From assembly GCA_022780025.1 (NCBI GenBank), contig JALEXS010000036.1:1-45642 (forward strand): a stretch of DNA of 45,642 nt, given 5' to 3'. Of this stretch, positions 18,604 to 28,327 are shown in pieces; within the stretch, counting starts at the first letter, position 1; each line of letters starts with the position of its first letter. The position numbers and the translations under genes are program-made. The notes under the pieces were generated by a model. That model saw only the letters and a list, made by a program, of their open reading frames with translations. It had not been told where the DNA came from and ran no database searches. This DNA is from Mollicutes bacterium (GTDB taxonomy: Bacteria; Bacillota_I; Bacilli_A; RFN20; CAG-826).

Positions 18604-21600
18604 TTATTTAGTTTTTTTCTTTTTTCTAATAGCTAATGTTGTAGCTAAACCACCAAGAGCTAAACTAGATAAGACAATTGAACTAGCAATAACGCTTCCG
18701 CCACAACCTTTTTTACCAGTTGAGTAACTGCTACTTGCTTGACCAACAATCTTAAATTGAGCATCTCTTAATCTAAATGAAATAGTTTGACCATCACTAC
18801 TTAAAGTGTAATTAGTGATTTCTGGAGTAAGTCCACTAGCTAAAATTCTATAAACTTTAAATCCAGCTTTGAAATCTTTAACACTAACTGTAACTATTTT
18901 ACTTGATTTAGATAAACTAATTGTTTGACCATTAGCATCTAATAAAGTTTCACTATAAGTTCTAGTTAATGTAGATCCTTCTAATTTATCAGTAATTTCT
19001 TCAGTTAATGAATAACCAGGAGTTAAGTTACTATCATTGAATAATACGCCACCTTTAGAAAGATTATTGACATTAAATAAGTATTTATTACTACCATAAG
19101 CAGCATCAACAGCTTCTAAATAAACCTTTCCATCTGGACTATTTTCTTTAATTTCACTTAATTTAACTTCAGCATAGTAACTTCCATCACTGACTTTTGT
19201 AAATTTACCATCTCCAATAAATCCACCATTGAAGCTAGCACTATATAAGTAATCTTCTTTGAAGTAAACTCTTAAATATTCAGTTCCTTTTACTTTAGTA
19301 ATTTCTACTTTAGTAATTTCTGGAGATTCACTATCAATAATAATTTTAACTTCTTTAGTAAATGTTTTTGTTTCACCAAATTTACCAGTTACACTTCCTT
19401 GATAAGTGAATTTCATTCTTAATGTGTATTCACCACTATCAAGCATTTCACTTCCACCTGCAGTTTTTGTTAATGGAATAAATGCATGAGCTCTATGAGC
19501 AATAAGATTTCCAAGCCAGCTAGCTCCAGCAAATGATTTTGCTAAGCCATCAGTAGAAGTACTAAATAATGGATCATAGAATCTTGGGTGATTTCTATTA
19601 CCACTAGCATCAGCTCCTAAAACATCAAGAGCATAATCTTTACCATCAGGTCCAATTAATTCAATATTTGAATTATTAATTGCTCTATTAACATAAAGTT
19701 GAATGAATAATCCACTTGTAGCACCACTAGCACCAACATAAAGTTTATTACCATCTACTTTATTAATAGGAGTTGTAATTTTCTTAATATTACTATTATT
19801 AAGCCACATTTGTTGCATATTAGTTAAGAATGCAGATTCTTTATAAATATCATTAATATTAATAGCGCCAATATATGAACCATAATCTGCTTCAACTAAA
19901 GATAATCTCTTAGCTAAAGTATTTAAGATATCACTACCATAGATTTTGCCTTCTTCTTTTTCAAAATCAAATGGTTCGACTGGTTCTTGAGCAAAATAAT
20001 CACCATAGAATCCCATATAAGGAATATTTAAATCAGTTAATTCAGTTTTAGATGTATCAACTGGTGATAAATATACATATCCTTCTAAATAAGTTCCGTT
20101 AGGGAATTTTTCTTCAATTGCAGCTTTTTCTTCAGTAGTTAAGCTAGTAGAAACATTAATTGTAGTTTCTCCATTACCTTTAATAACTACTTCATCTAAA
20201 TCAACTTTCTTAATTAATTTATCTTCAATTGATTGGAATTCTTTTCCCATATATTCTGGGAATTCTGGATCATTACCAGGTTGAACTTCTTCAGTATAAG
20301 TAACAGTATCTGGTTTTAAAACAAAGATTGAAGCTTTATATTTAACGTCACTAGTAAGTTCACTATGAGCTTTAAATGAGAATTTAATATTACCTTGAGC
20401 AATATCTTCATTATTATAAAGTTCAACTTTAGCTTTCTTTTCAGTTGTTCCTTCTAAATAAATCTTAGATTTAAGAGCTTCACCGACATCAACCATACCA
20501 GACCCACTTCTTCTAGGAGAATATAATGAATTAATACCTTCATCACTATCTTTACTTAAATCGACATAGCCTGTTTTACTACTTGTAACTTTAGCAGTAG
20601 ACATAGTTCTCATTGGAATAGTATCTTTATAGGCTTTAGTTTCTTCTTTAGTTCCAGTATTATTTTCACTTATTAATAAAGCAACAGCACCACTATAGTT
20701 AGGAGCACTCATACTAGTACCACTTAAATATTTATAAGCTGTTTTATCTTTAATAAATTCATAAGTTGTATAATCAGTTTTATCACCTGGAACTGGTCCT
20801 CTAATAGCACTACCTGGAGCAGTAATATCAGGTTTAATTCTTAAATCATAAGTTGCACCATCAGTAGAGAATTCACTCATTTTACCAACATTAGCATTAG
20901 CTCTATCGGTATTAGCAGCAATAGAAAGTACTTTATTAGATGCATTCTTTAAATTATTACGATCTTTTTGTAAAACCATTGCAACAGGAACTGTAATAGA
21001 TTCAACAAATTTAGAGAAATCCATTCTCATATTGAAATCTGTAGCACCTGGATCATTATTAACAATAATTACACCAGCTGCTCCATAAGTAATAGCATTA
21101 ATAATTTTGGTAGTAAAAGCAACACCACCACCTCTATCAACAACACAAATCTTATTAGCTAAAGGTCTAGCATCACTTCCTTCAGGGAAAGTTTTTTCAA
21201 AATCAGCAGTTTCACCAAATCCATCAATATAAACATATTCAATTTCAGTACCGATTTCATCAACTAATTTTGAGAAAGGTAAATCTTCATTTAAAGAATC
21301 ATTTCTTTCTTTAGTAGCTTGATCATCATAACTTACAGCATTACTTCCAACAATAAATGCTTTATCATAGTGTTGAATTTCAAGGTTACCACTACCAATA
21401 GTCATAACATCTTCACTATTTGCATAACTTCCTAAAGTACCATTATCAACAAAATCTTTTAAATAATTAGCATAAGGACCCATTGAATTATATAATTGAC
21501 GTCCGTTATTTCCAGCACTAACACTACAAATAGTTCCGTTTTCTTTTAATTTCTTAAATACTTTAAATGATTCACTCTTTCCGTCAAAATCATCTAAATC

Positions 21601-22659
21601 TTGGCCTAAAGACATATTTAAGACATCAACGTTAAGAGTTAAAGCATCATTTAATGCTTTTAAAATAACACTATCATTAGCACCAGTTGATGGAACAACA
21701 CTATTACTAACATCAATTGATAAAGGAACATTATCAGTAAAAACCTTCATTAAAGCAAGTTGAGCATCAGGTGCTACGCCTTGATAAGTAGGATCATTTC
21801 CAGCAATAATACCAGCAACGTGAGTACCATGTTCACTATAAGGTGAATAAGCATCAAAATCTGGAACATATTCAATTGAAGAATAGCTTGTATATTTTGT
21901 TTCTTTACCATCTTTTCTTGTATAATAAGCAATTACTTCGCCACTATCATCATTTTCAGTATAAACTGTACCACCATAATCATAGGCAAATGGTATTTTA
22001 CTATTTATATAAGTTGAGTGAGTTGTATCACTTTTAGCATAGAAACTATCACCAGCATTATTAATTAAAGTAGTAATTTCATCTTCAGTATATTTAACTT
22101 TAGATGCATCTAATGGTTGGAAAGCATTATGAGCAGTATAAAAACCACTATCTAATACAGCAACTAAAGTGCCTGCACCTTTATTAGATGAAGTAGGTAC
22201 ATTCATTGTATCTAAACTGTTATTAGAAACTGTACCAGTTCCACTACTACCACTATCTAAAGTAACTGATTCATTAATTGCATTATAATCAGCACCTTCA
22301 ATCTCACTATTTGTCATATCAGCAAAACGATATACCTTATCTTCAGTAACACTTTCAACTAAAGGCATATTTTCAATGACTGAGACTTTATCTTCATTAA
22401 CTCTTAATAACATTGCGTTAGTAGCTTTTGTGTAATTTTCAACAAATTCATAATTAAAACCAATGTAATTATGTAAAGCTTTTCTAAAAGCTTCTTGAGA
22501 AGCTTCAACATCACTTTCACTATTACTAAAAGGATCAACATTTAAAGAAACAATAATTGTTTTATTTAATGGATCTTTTGTTACTTTATTATAATCAGCT
22601 GAACTAATTGTAAAACTTAAAGCACCAAGAGTTAACATCATTAATCCTATTTTTTTCAT
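18604..22659 (-). CDS. Secreted S8 (subtilisin-like) serine protease with PA domain and C-terminal GCGGS/TM/Lys tail
   Basis: Asp motif VAVLDSG, His motif HGTHVAGI, oxyanion-hole SVSAGNNG, Ser motif SGTSMSAPNYSGAVALL; PA-like ICVVDRGGGVAFTTKIINAITYGAAGVIIVNND; C-term KKGCGGSVIASSIVLSSLALGGLATTLAIRKKKKTK. Confidence 0.93.
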   Translation of the reverse strand: MKKIGLMMLTLGALSFTISSADYNKVTKDPLNKTIIVSLNVDPFSNSESDVEASQEAFRKALHNYIGFNYEFVENYTKATNAMLLRVNEDKVSVIENMPLVESVTEDKVYRFADMTNSEIEGADYNAINESVTLDSGSSGTGTVSNNSLDTMNVPTSSNKGAGTLVAVLDSGFYTAHNAFQPLDASKVKYTEDEITTLINNAGDSFYAKSDTTHSTYINSKIPFAYDYGGTVYTENDDSGEVIAYYTRKDGKETKYTSYSSIEYVPDFDAYSPYSEHGTHVAGIIAGNDPTYQGVAPDAQLALMKVFTDNVPLSIDVSNSVVPSTGANDSVILKALNDALTLNVDVLNMSLGQDLDDFDGKSESFKVFKKLKENGTICSVSAGNNGRQLYNSMGPYANYLKDFVDNGTLGSYANSEDVMTIGSGNLEIQHYDKAFIVGSNAVSYDDQATKERNDSLNEDLPFSKLVDEIGTEIEYVYIDGFGETADFEKTFPEGSDARPLANKICVVDRGGGVAFTTKIINAITYGAAGVIIVNNDPGATDFNMRMDFSKFVESITVPVAMVLQKDRNNLKNASNKVLSIAANTDRANANVGKMSEFSTDGATYDLRIKPDITAPGSAIRGPVPGDKTDYTTYEFIKDKTAYKYLSGTSMSAPNYSGAVALLISENNTGTKEETKAYKDTIPMRTMSTAKVTSSKTGYVDLSKDSDEGINSLYSPRRSGSGMVDVGEALKSKIYLEGTTEKKAKVELYNNEDIAQGNIKFSFKAHSELTSDVKYKASIFVLKPDTVTYTEEVQPGNDPEFPEYMGKEFQSIEDKLIKKVDLDEVVIKGNGETTINVSTSLTTEEKAAIEEKFPNGTYLEGYVYLSPVDTSKTELTDLNIPYMGFYGDYFAQEPVEPFDFEKEEGKIYGSDILNTLAKRLSLVEADYGSYIGAININDIYKESAFLTNMQQMWLNNSNIKKITTPINKVDGNKLYVGASGATSGLFIQLYVNRAINNSNIELIGPDGKDYALDVLGADASGNRNHPRFYDPLFSTSTDGLAKSFAGASWLGNLIAHRAHAFIPLTKTAGGSEMLDSGEYTLRMKFTYQGSVTGKFGETKTFTKEVKIIIDSESPEITKVEITKVKGTEYLRVYFKEDYLYSASFNGGFIGDGKFTKVSDGSYYAEVKLSEIKENSPDGKVYLEAVDAAYGSNKYLFNVNNLSKGGVLFNDSNLTPGYSLTEEITDKLEGSTLTRTYSETLLDANGQTISLSKSSKIVTVSVKDFKAGFKVYRILASGLTPEITNYTLSSDGQTISFRLRDAQFKIVGQASSSYSTGKKGCGGSVIASSIVLSSLALGGLATTLAIRKKKKTK

Positions 22660-22679
22660 AAATTCTCCTTTCTTTTCAT

Positions 22680-22707
22680 TGAAAGACCATCCTAAAGGAT
22701 GGCTTTC
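22680..22707 (-). terminator. Terminator downstream of 22729..24192
   Basis: GAAAGaCCATCC taa AGGATGGcTTTC inverted repeat. Confidence 0.65.
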
Positions 22708-22728
22708 ATATTGTATTTAATATATTAC

Positions 22729-24192
22729 TTATTTAGCAGTTGAATGTAAATAATTATATACTGGTTCAAATTCTACACCAAAGTGAGAATAGATAACTTC
22801 ATCATTTGGAATAATATAGCCTTCACCAATTAAATAATTTGTAAAGACTACATCGTCACTAATATCTTCTTCAGTTCCATTTTTGTTATAGTCATAAATT
22901 ACACCAGTTTCAAGATATCCTGTTAAAAGTAAAATAATATCAGTTGAATCTAAAGCAGTTCCAAAGCCAAAGCAATTTCCATAATCTATTGCGGCATATC
23001 CTTTATTACCTTTATTATCATATTCACCATAACTTCCGCCTAAAAAACTATAATTTGTGAAAGCAGAACCTGATTGTAAATATCCTAAACCAAATTTTGT
23101 TGCTTGATATTGTAAATATTGTTGAGCTTCCATACCAAGTTGTTTTAATTGAGCAGCAGTTGCTAAACGTTGAGATTTTAATTCATAATTAGTTCCTTGA
23201 GTAGCAGCTACTTGATATAAATCGCCTGCACCATTTACAGCAAAGAAACTATATTGATCTGTTGCAGTTGTTTCACCTTTAATTACATATCCCCAATATT
23301 CATTTGAATAATAAACATCAGCTTTATTTCCACCAGTTAATCCAACACCTCTAACTGAATATGTATTGCTATTAACCATTTCAGTAAATTTTTTAAAATC
23401 ATCGTGAGCTTCCATTTTTTTACTTTTAATAGTTTCGAGGAATTTAGTATTACTAAAATCTAAATTTGGTAAATATTCAGTTGATTCAGGCAAGAATGTT
23501 GTAGCAAATGATCCGCTAATTTTATATGTGCTATATTTTCCACCTAAACTAATTTCTAAAGATAACAATCCATTATTAGCTTTAAATGTCATATCAGTAA
23601 TATAACTTGTGAATGAACCAAGTCTTAACATACCTGATAAATATATCATTTCATAATATGCAGCTTCATTAGTAAATTCACCATCAGCATTAACAGATAA
23701 ATCTAATGAATATTCTTTAACATCAAAAGTACCTTCAGTTTTTAATTTTTGAGCTTTTTTTCCTTCAACAAATGTATTAAAGAAATCATTAAACGTTATA
23801 GCAAATTCATCATAGCTTTTTGCAACTGTTTGATCTACATAACCTGCACTATAAATACTTCCTTTTTCTTCAAAGAAGCTTCCAACTCCAAGGCCTTCTA
23901 AATTAACTAAACCGCCAGTTGTGGTATTAGCAGTTTCAGCATTTGTAGTTGCAGTATAAACACAAGCATCTTTACTAAATTCGACAGCTGAATTATAAGT
24001 AATTTCTTTTAATGAAGAATAAGTTCCAGCAGTTTCAATTCTAAGTTCACTAGCTTCAGCTAAAGTTTTCATTGCACTATGAACAGTAGTTGTATCTTCT
24101 TTTGGTTTTTCTGGTTCTTTTCCATTTTTACAGCTTGTAACACCAAGAACGAGTGCACTTAAACTTAATGCATATAACAATGTTTTTTTCAT
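22729..24192 (-). CDS. Lipoprotein, unknown function
   Basis: MKKTLLYALSLSALVLGVTSCKNGK lipobox. Confidence 0.8.
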   Translation of the reverse strand: MKKTLLYALSLSALVLGVTSCKNGKEPEKPKEDTTTVHSAMKTLAEASELRIETAGTYSSLKEITYNSAVEFSKDACVYTATTNAETANTTTGGLVNLEGLGVGSFFEEKGSIYSAGYVDQTVAKSYDEFAITFNDFFNTFVEGKKAQKLKTEGTFDVKEYSLDLSVNADGEFTNEAAYYEMIYLSGMLRLGSFTSYITDMTFKANNGLLSLEISLGGKYSTYKISGSFATTFLPESTEYLPNLDFSNTKFLETIKSKKMEAHDDFKKFTEMVNSNTYSVRGVGLTGGNKADVYYSNEYWGYVIKGETTATDQYSFFAVNGAGDLYQVAATQGTNYELKSQRLATAAQLKQLGMEAQQYLQYQATKFGLGYLQSGSAFTNYSFLGGSYGEYDNKGNKGYAAIDYGNCFGFGTALDSTDIILLLTGYLETGVIYDYNKNGTEEDISDDVVFTNYLIGEGYIIPNDEVIYSHFGVEFEPVYNYLHSTAK

Positions 24193-24291
24193 TTTTTAAT
24201 TCTCCTTTTTTAATGGTTATAAAAAAGTTATTTTCGCCATGAATAATAACTTGCCATATTTTACTTTTATTATAAATAAAATAATTAGAAA

Positions 24292-24376
24292 AAAAGCCTT
24301 CTTAATATTTAATTAATAAAATACTAATATATACGATTATATCAATATTTTATGCTATATTAAGATAGGCTTTTTA
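24292..24376 (-). terminator. Possible terminator, long imperfect inverted repeat downstream of 24388..26634
   Basis: AAAAAGCCTtcTTAATA ... TATTAAGatAGGCTTTTT. Confidence 0.45.
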
Positions 24377-24387
24377 TAATAAATTAG

Positions 24388-26634
24388 CTAGATTTTTCTT
24401 TCTCTATATATACCAATATAGTTATGAGCAAAGCTATTTATGAAATAAAGTATTAATCCAGATTCATTTTTATAGAATGTTTGAGTGATAACTCCATCAC
24501 TATTATAGTTATAATCATAGACTGGCCAATCACTATTATTTTCAAATGCTTTTAAGATATTAGCATTTGCTAAAGCTGCATTATTCATAGCAGTATTTCC
24601 ATTTGATGCATGATATATAATATGAATTAATACACGATCACTACTACCATCATAATATTCACTAACTTCAAAATCTTTTTCATCTTGAATACCAGTTACT
24701 ACTGGAAGAGTTACTTCTTCTTGGAAACGATAATTAAGTAATTCTTGAACTTTGGAATATTCAGTAAGTCCGCTATAAGTCTTTTTATAACTAATAACCA
24801 TTACTAAATAAGAAATACCATATGTTTTATTAGTTGAATATAAGAATTGAATTGTAAATCTACCATCTTTTGAAGTCGCTTTATAAACTCCAGAAGTACT
24901 ATTTAAAGTAACAGTCCATCCAGCTTGTTCTAATTTTTCTTTATATTCACTAGATATATCATTACTCATTTCAATTTGTAATTGATAACTTGTTTCTGTA
25001 ACAGTTACTTTTCCACTACTAGCATCTTGGGTCTTATATTTTCCAAAATAATAACTTGTTCCATTAGTAATTTCAGGAATAGTTGGGATTTCTCCTCTAG
25101 TATTTTGATTTAAAAATGCATTTATATCATCTTTTGGGAATGAGGTAGCAAATTGAGCTAAGCCAACACTACAAGCGATTACACCTTTATTAACATTCTT
25201 ATATACAGGATATTCTTGTAAGAATGTAGTTTTAGAAAAATAAGTTAGGATAATGAAAGTTGTATCATTAGGATTAATTAAATAAGCATGTCCATTACCA
25301 ACTGATTTTGATTTCCATCCTTTTCTAACTAATTCTAAGAAATATGTTTCTAAATCATCATTACCTAAATTAATCATAAAATAATTTAGACCAATTCCAT
25401 TACGACTATTCATGTTATAGCCAGCTTTATAGAAGATTGTGTCATAAATTCTATTTTCTAATCTAGGAACACTTTCAAGTAATCCACCAAAATAAGTTTC
25501 TGATAAATCAACTGAACTATATTGGTAAGAAATATCACTATTAAGTAATGAATAAAGTAATACTTGAATACTTTTATTTTTAGTAACATATTGCATTTGA
25601 ATTCTAAATGTACCTAAAGGATCCATTGCTCCTTTACCATCACTATTTGAGAAATTAAATGTTGTTAAACCTAACTTTTTCTCTAAGTAATTTGCAAGAT
25701 AATTGACACCATTTGATGTATCATCTTCACCTACTTTTTTAGTAGTATCTGGCTTATAATATATAACACTTGCTGGTAATCCATTATTAGTTAAATAGGT
25801 TCTAGCACTCACTATATTCTTGCCAGAATCTTTTAAAACCCCGTCAAACGAAGATATTTTTGTTAAATTTACATAACGACCTTCACTAGCAAATATATGT
25901 ACAGGGAGCTTATCTTTTTCTTTATATTCTTTATCATCTAGATAACTTACTTTGACATAAAATTCTTCATTATTTGTTTCATCAACACCGAAATTTAAAT
26001 TGAATTCATAATTAGGATTTATTGCTTCATAATATTCATTCTTTTTAACTTCGTTAATTTTATAGCCAGCTTTTGTTAATTTATCTTTATAAACAAGAAC
26101 ATTAGAATAATCTAGATTTTCACCATAAATATAAAATGATCCATCACTACTTATTTTATGTGTATAAACTGTACTATAGAAAAATGGAACACAATCTGTG
26201 ACATAATAATTGCCTAAATAACTTCTAAGTCCAGCGACTTTTCCCATCTCTTCTTCATCACCATTACTAACACTATTATCTAATATAACTTGATTAACCC
26301 AATCACCAGTTTGTTCAGTTAATATCCAACCTGCATAAACGTCAATTGAAGCATTAACAATACTATTTTTATAGAAAACATTTTCTTTAGTTAAATTGGT
26401 TGCACTACTTTTATCTTTATACCGATTAACAAAAGTATATTCACCATTAACTCTACTAGGACTAAATAATTCAGTTATCTTACTACCTTTTTTATAAGTC
26501 TCTACTTTAGTAGTATTTAATTCATCTTCAAGATGATAAGTAATAGTAATATCTTTATTTTCATCATTACAACTTACTAATGAAAAACTACTTATAATTA
26601 ATGATAACCCTGCTAAAATAAATTTATTTTTCAT
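24388..26634 (-). CDS. Lipoprotein with List_Bact-like N-terminal repeat and several copies of a ~65-aa module
   Basis: MKNKFILAGLSLIISSFSLVSCND lipobox; ITYHLEDELNTTKVETYKKGSKITEL...VYAGWIL resembles an InlB-type B repeat. Confidence 0.8.
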   Translation of the reverse strand: MKNKFILAGLSLIISSFSLVSCNDENKDITITYHLEDELNTTKVETYKKGSKITELFSPSRVNGEYTFVNRYKDKSSATNLTKENVFYKNSIVNASIDVYAGWILTEQTGDWVNQVILDNSVSNGDEEEMGKVAGLRSYLGNYYVTDCVPFFYSTVYTHKISSDGSFYIYGENLDYSNVLVYKDKLTKAGYKINEVKKNEYYEAINPNYEFNLNFGVDETNNEEFYVKVSYLDDKEYKEKDKLPVHIFASEGRYVNLTKISSFDGVLKDSGKNIVSARTYLTNNGLPASVIYYKPDTTKKVGEDDTSNGVNYLANYLEKKLGLTTFNFSNSDGKGAMDPLGTFRIQMQYVTKNKSIQVLLYSLLNSDISYQYSSVDLSETYFGGLLESVPRLENRIYDTIFYKAGYNMNSRNGIGLNYFMINLGNDDLETYFLELVRKGWKSKSVGNGHAYLINPNDTTFIILTYFSKTTFLQEYPVYKNVNKGVIACSVGLAQFATSFPKDDINAFLNQNTRGEIPTIPEITNGTSYYFGKYKTQDASSGKVTVTETSYQLQIEMSNDISSEYKEKLEQAGWTVTLNSTSGVYKATSKDGRFTIQFLYSTNKTYGISYLVMVISYKKTYSGLTEYSKVQELLNYRFQEEVTLPVVTGIQDEKDFEVSEYYDGSSDRVLIHIIYHASNGNTAMNNAALANANILKAFENNSDWPVYDYNYNSDGVITQTFYKNESGLILYFINSFAHNYIGIYRERKI

Positions 26635-26646
26635 ATTTCAATCTCC

Positions 26647-28308
26647 TTATTTAGCTAAATAAGCCTCAACACTTGCATAACTTGTAGTTCCAAAATTATC
26701 AAGAGTATGGTCTAAATAAATAAGACCTAAATAATTAAATAAATACCAAATATCTATTTTAGTAATATTATTAGCATCGTCTTTAGTTATTTTAAAAGCA
26801 CCACCATAACTTGCTTCTTCTAGTCCAAATCCATAATAATTAGCGAATTGTTCTGTAAAAGATGTATCTCTAGTTATATAAGCATCATTAGGTTCACTAT
26901 AAATCATAGTGTCAATGTAATTTAATACTTTTAATGATTTAGGATATCTTAAAAAGTCAGTTACACCAGCATCATATTCACTAAAATCACCTACTTTATC
27001 ACTAACTACAACTTGATCTTTATCATCTAAAGTAAATTTATAAATACCATTATATTCACCCTTATTTCTTAAGTTAATATAACCTTCAGTTTTTAAAGTA
27101 TTATCTTCTTCTAATCCTTCACTAGTAGGAATAGATAAATAATATTCATTAGTATAATATTCATTAGTTTTAGTAATAATTATAGCATTACCATCACCAT
27201 CTTTAACAATATTACCTTCACTATCATGCTTATTAGTAACTCTAATACCATGGAAATTATTATTTAATAATAATTCTTTAGCTTTAGATAATTCACTAGG
27301 TACTTCTTGAGCACTACCACCATTATTAACATAATCTTTAATTTCAGTTAAACTAACATTATCAAAATTATCAATTGTTCCATATAAATAACCTAATAAT
27401 TGTTCATAACAATCTAAAGTATAATCAATCGATGATATTGAATTATTTTCATAATTAATAGTTAAATAAATACAACTAATATAAGGAGCAATCTTTTCAA
27501 TAAATCTACTAGCAACTGCAAAAGATTTTTTAATCTCTAAATCAGTGATCATATATTGATGCTCACCAATTTTCATATTCTTTTGATAAGTTTCTATATT
27601 AGGAACATCTTTAAAAGTTGGTATTTGATTATAAATACTATTACTATAATCACCTTTATTATTAGTACAAAATTCATATGGAGTAATAGTTTTATCACTA
27701 TTTTTATAATATTTAAATACTTTATTATTATTATCTAAAGCATATCCATATGAATTACTATCATCATCAAGATGAGTTTCATAATAATATTGACCATCAA
27801 AATATCTATCTAATTTAAAAGTTGATCCTATTATAGTAGATTCTTGTAAAGCATGATAATTAGACTTAGTTTTAATTAAGTCAATTGCTGATTTAAGTTC
27901 AGTAGAGTTCTTTTCATCAAGGACAACTCCTGAATTACATAAAATTGGACAATAAGCTATTTTATTACCATCTTCTGTTGTAATTTTAGCAACTGTTTTA
28001 CCTATTTTATTAGCTCTAATAACATTATTATCAAGCAAAGTTGCAACACTTTCATCAATAATTTCAATCTTAACTTTTTGATTAGTAGCATTACTTGGTA
28101 ATATTTTATATCTAAGTTGAGCCTCTCCTAAATAAGCTAAAGTAATTGAATCATCTAAGAAATAAACGGCTTCTACTTTAACTTCTTTAGGAGGAACAGG
28201 AGTAGGTTCTTCAATATCTGGATCAATAATAGGAGGCAATGAATTAGAACTATTACAAGAAGCTAATGATAAAGTTAATAAACTTAATAATAATATATTC
28301 TTTTTCAT
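26647..28308 (-). CDS. Lipoprotein with N-terminal BIG2-like Ig domain
   Basis: MKKNILLLSLLTLSLASCNSS lipobox; KVEAVYFLDDSITLAYLGEAQLRYKILPSNATNQKVKIEIIDESVATLLDNNVIRANKIGKTVAKITTEDG. Confidence 0.8.
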   Translation of the reverse strand: MKKNILLLSLLTLSLASCNSSNSLPPIIDPDIEEPTPVPPKEVKVEAVYFLDDSITLAYLGEAQLRYKILPSNATNQKVKIEIIDESVATLLDNNVIRANKIGKTVAKITTEDGNKIAYCPILCNSGVVLDEKNSTELKSAIDLIKTKSNYHALQESTIIGSTFKLDRYFDGQYYYETHLDDDSNSYGYALDNNNKVFKYYKNSDKTITPYEFCTNNKGDYSNSIYNQIPTFKDVPNIETYQKNMKIGEHQYMITDLEIKKSFAVASRFIEKIAPYISCIYLTINYENNSISSIDYTLDCYEQLLGYLYGTIDNFDNVSLTEIKDYVNNGGSAQEVPSELSKAKELLLNNNFHGIRVTNKHDSEGNIVKDGDGNAIIITKTNEYYTNEYYLSIPTSEGLEEDNTLKTEGYINLRNKGEYNGIYKFTLDDKDQVVVSDKVGDFSEYDAGVTDFLRYPKSLKVLNYIDTMIYSEPNDAYITRDTSFTEQFANYYGFGLEEASYGGAFKITKDDANNITKIDIWYLFNYLGLIYLDHTLDNFGTTSYASVEAYLAK

Positions 28309-28327
28309 AATCTACATTCCCTCCTAA

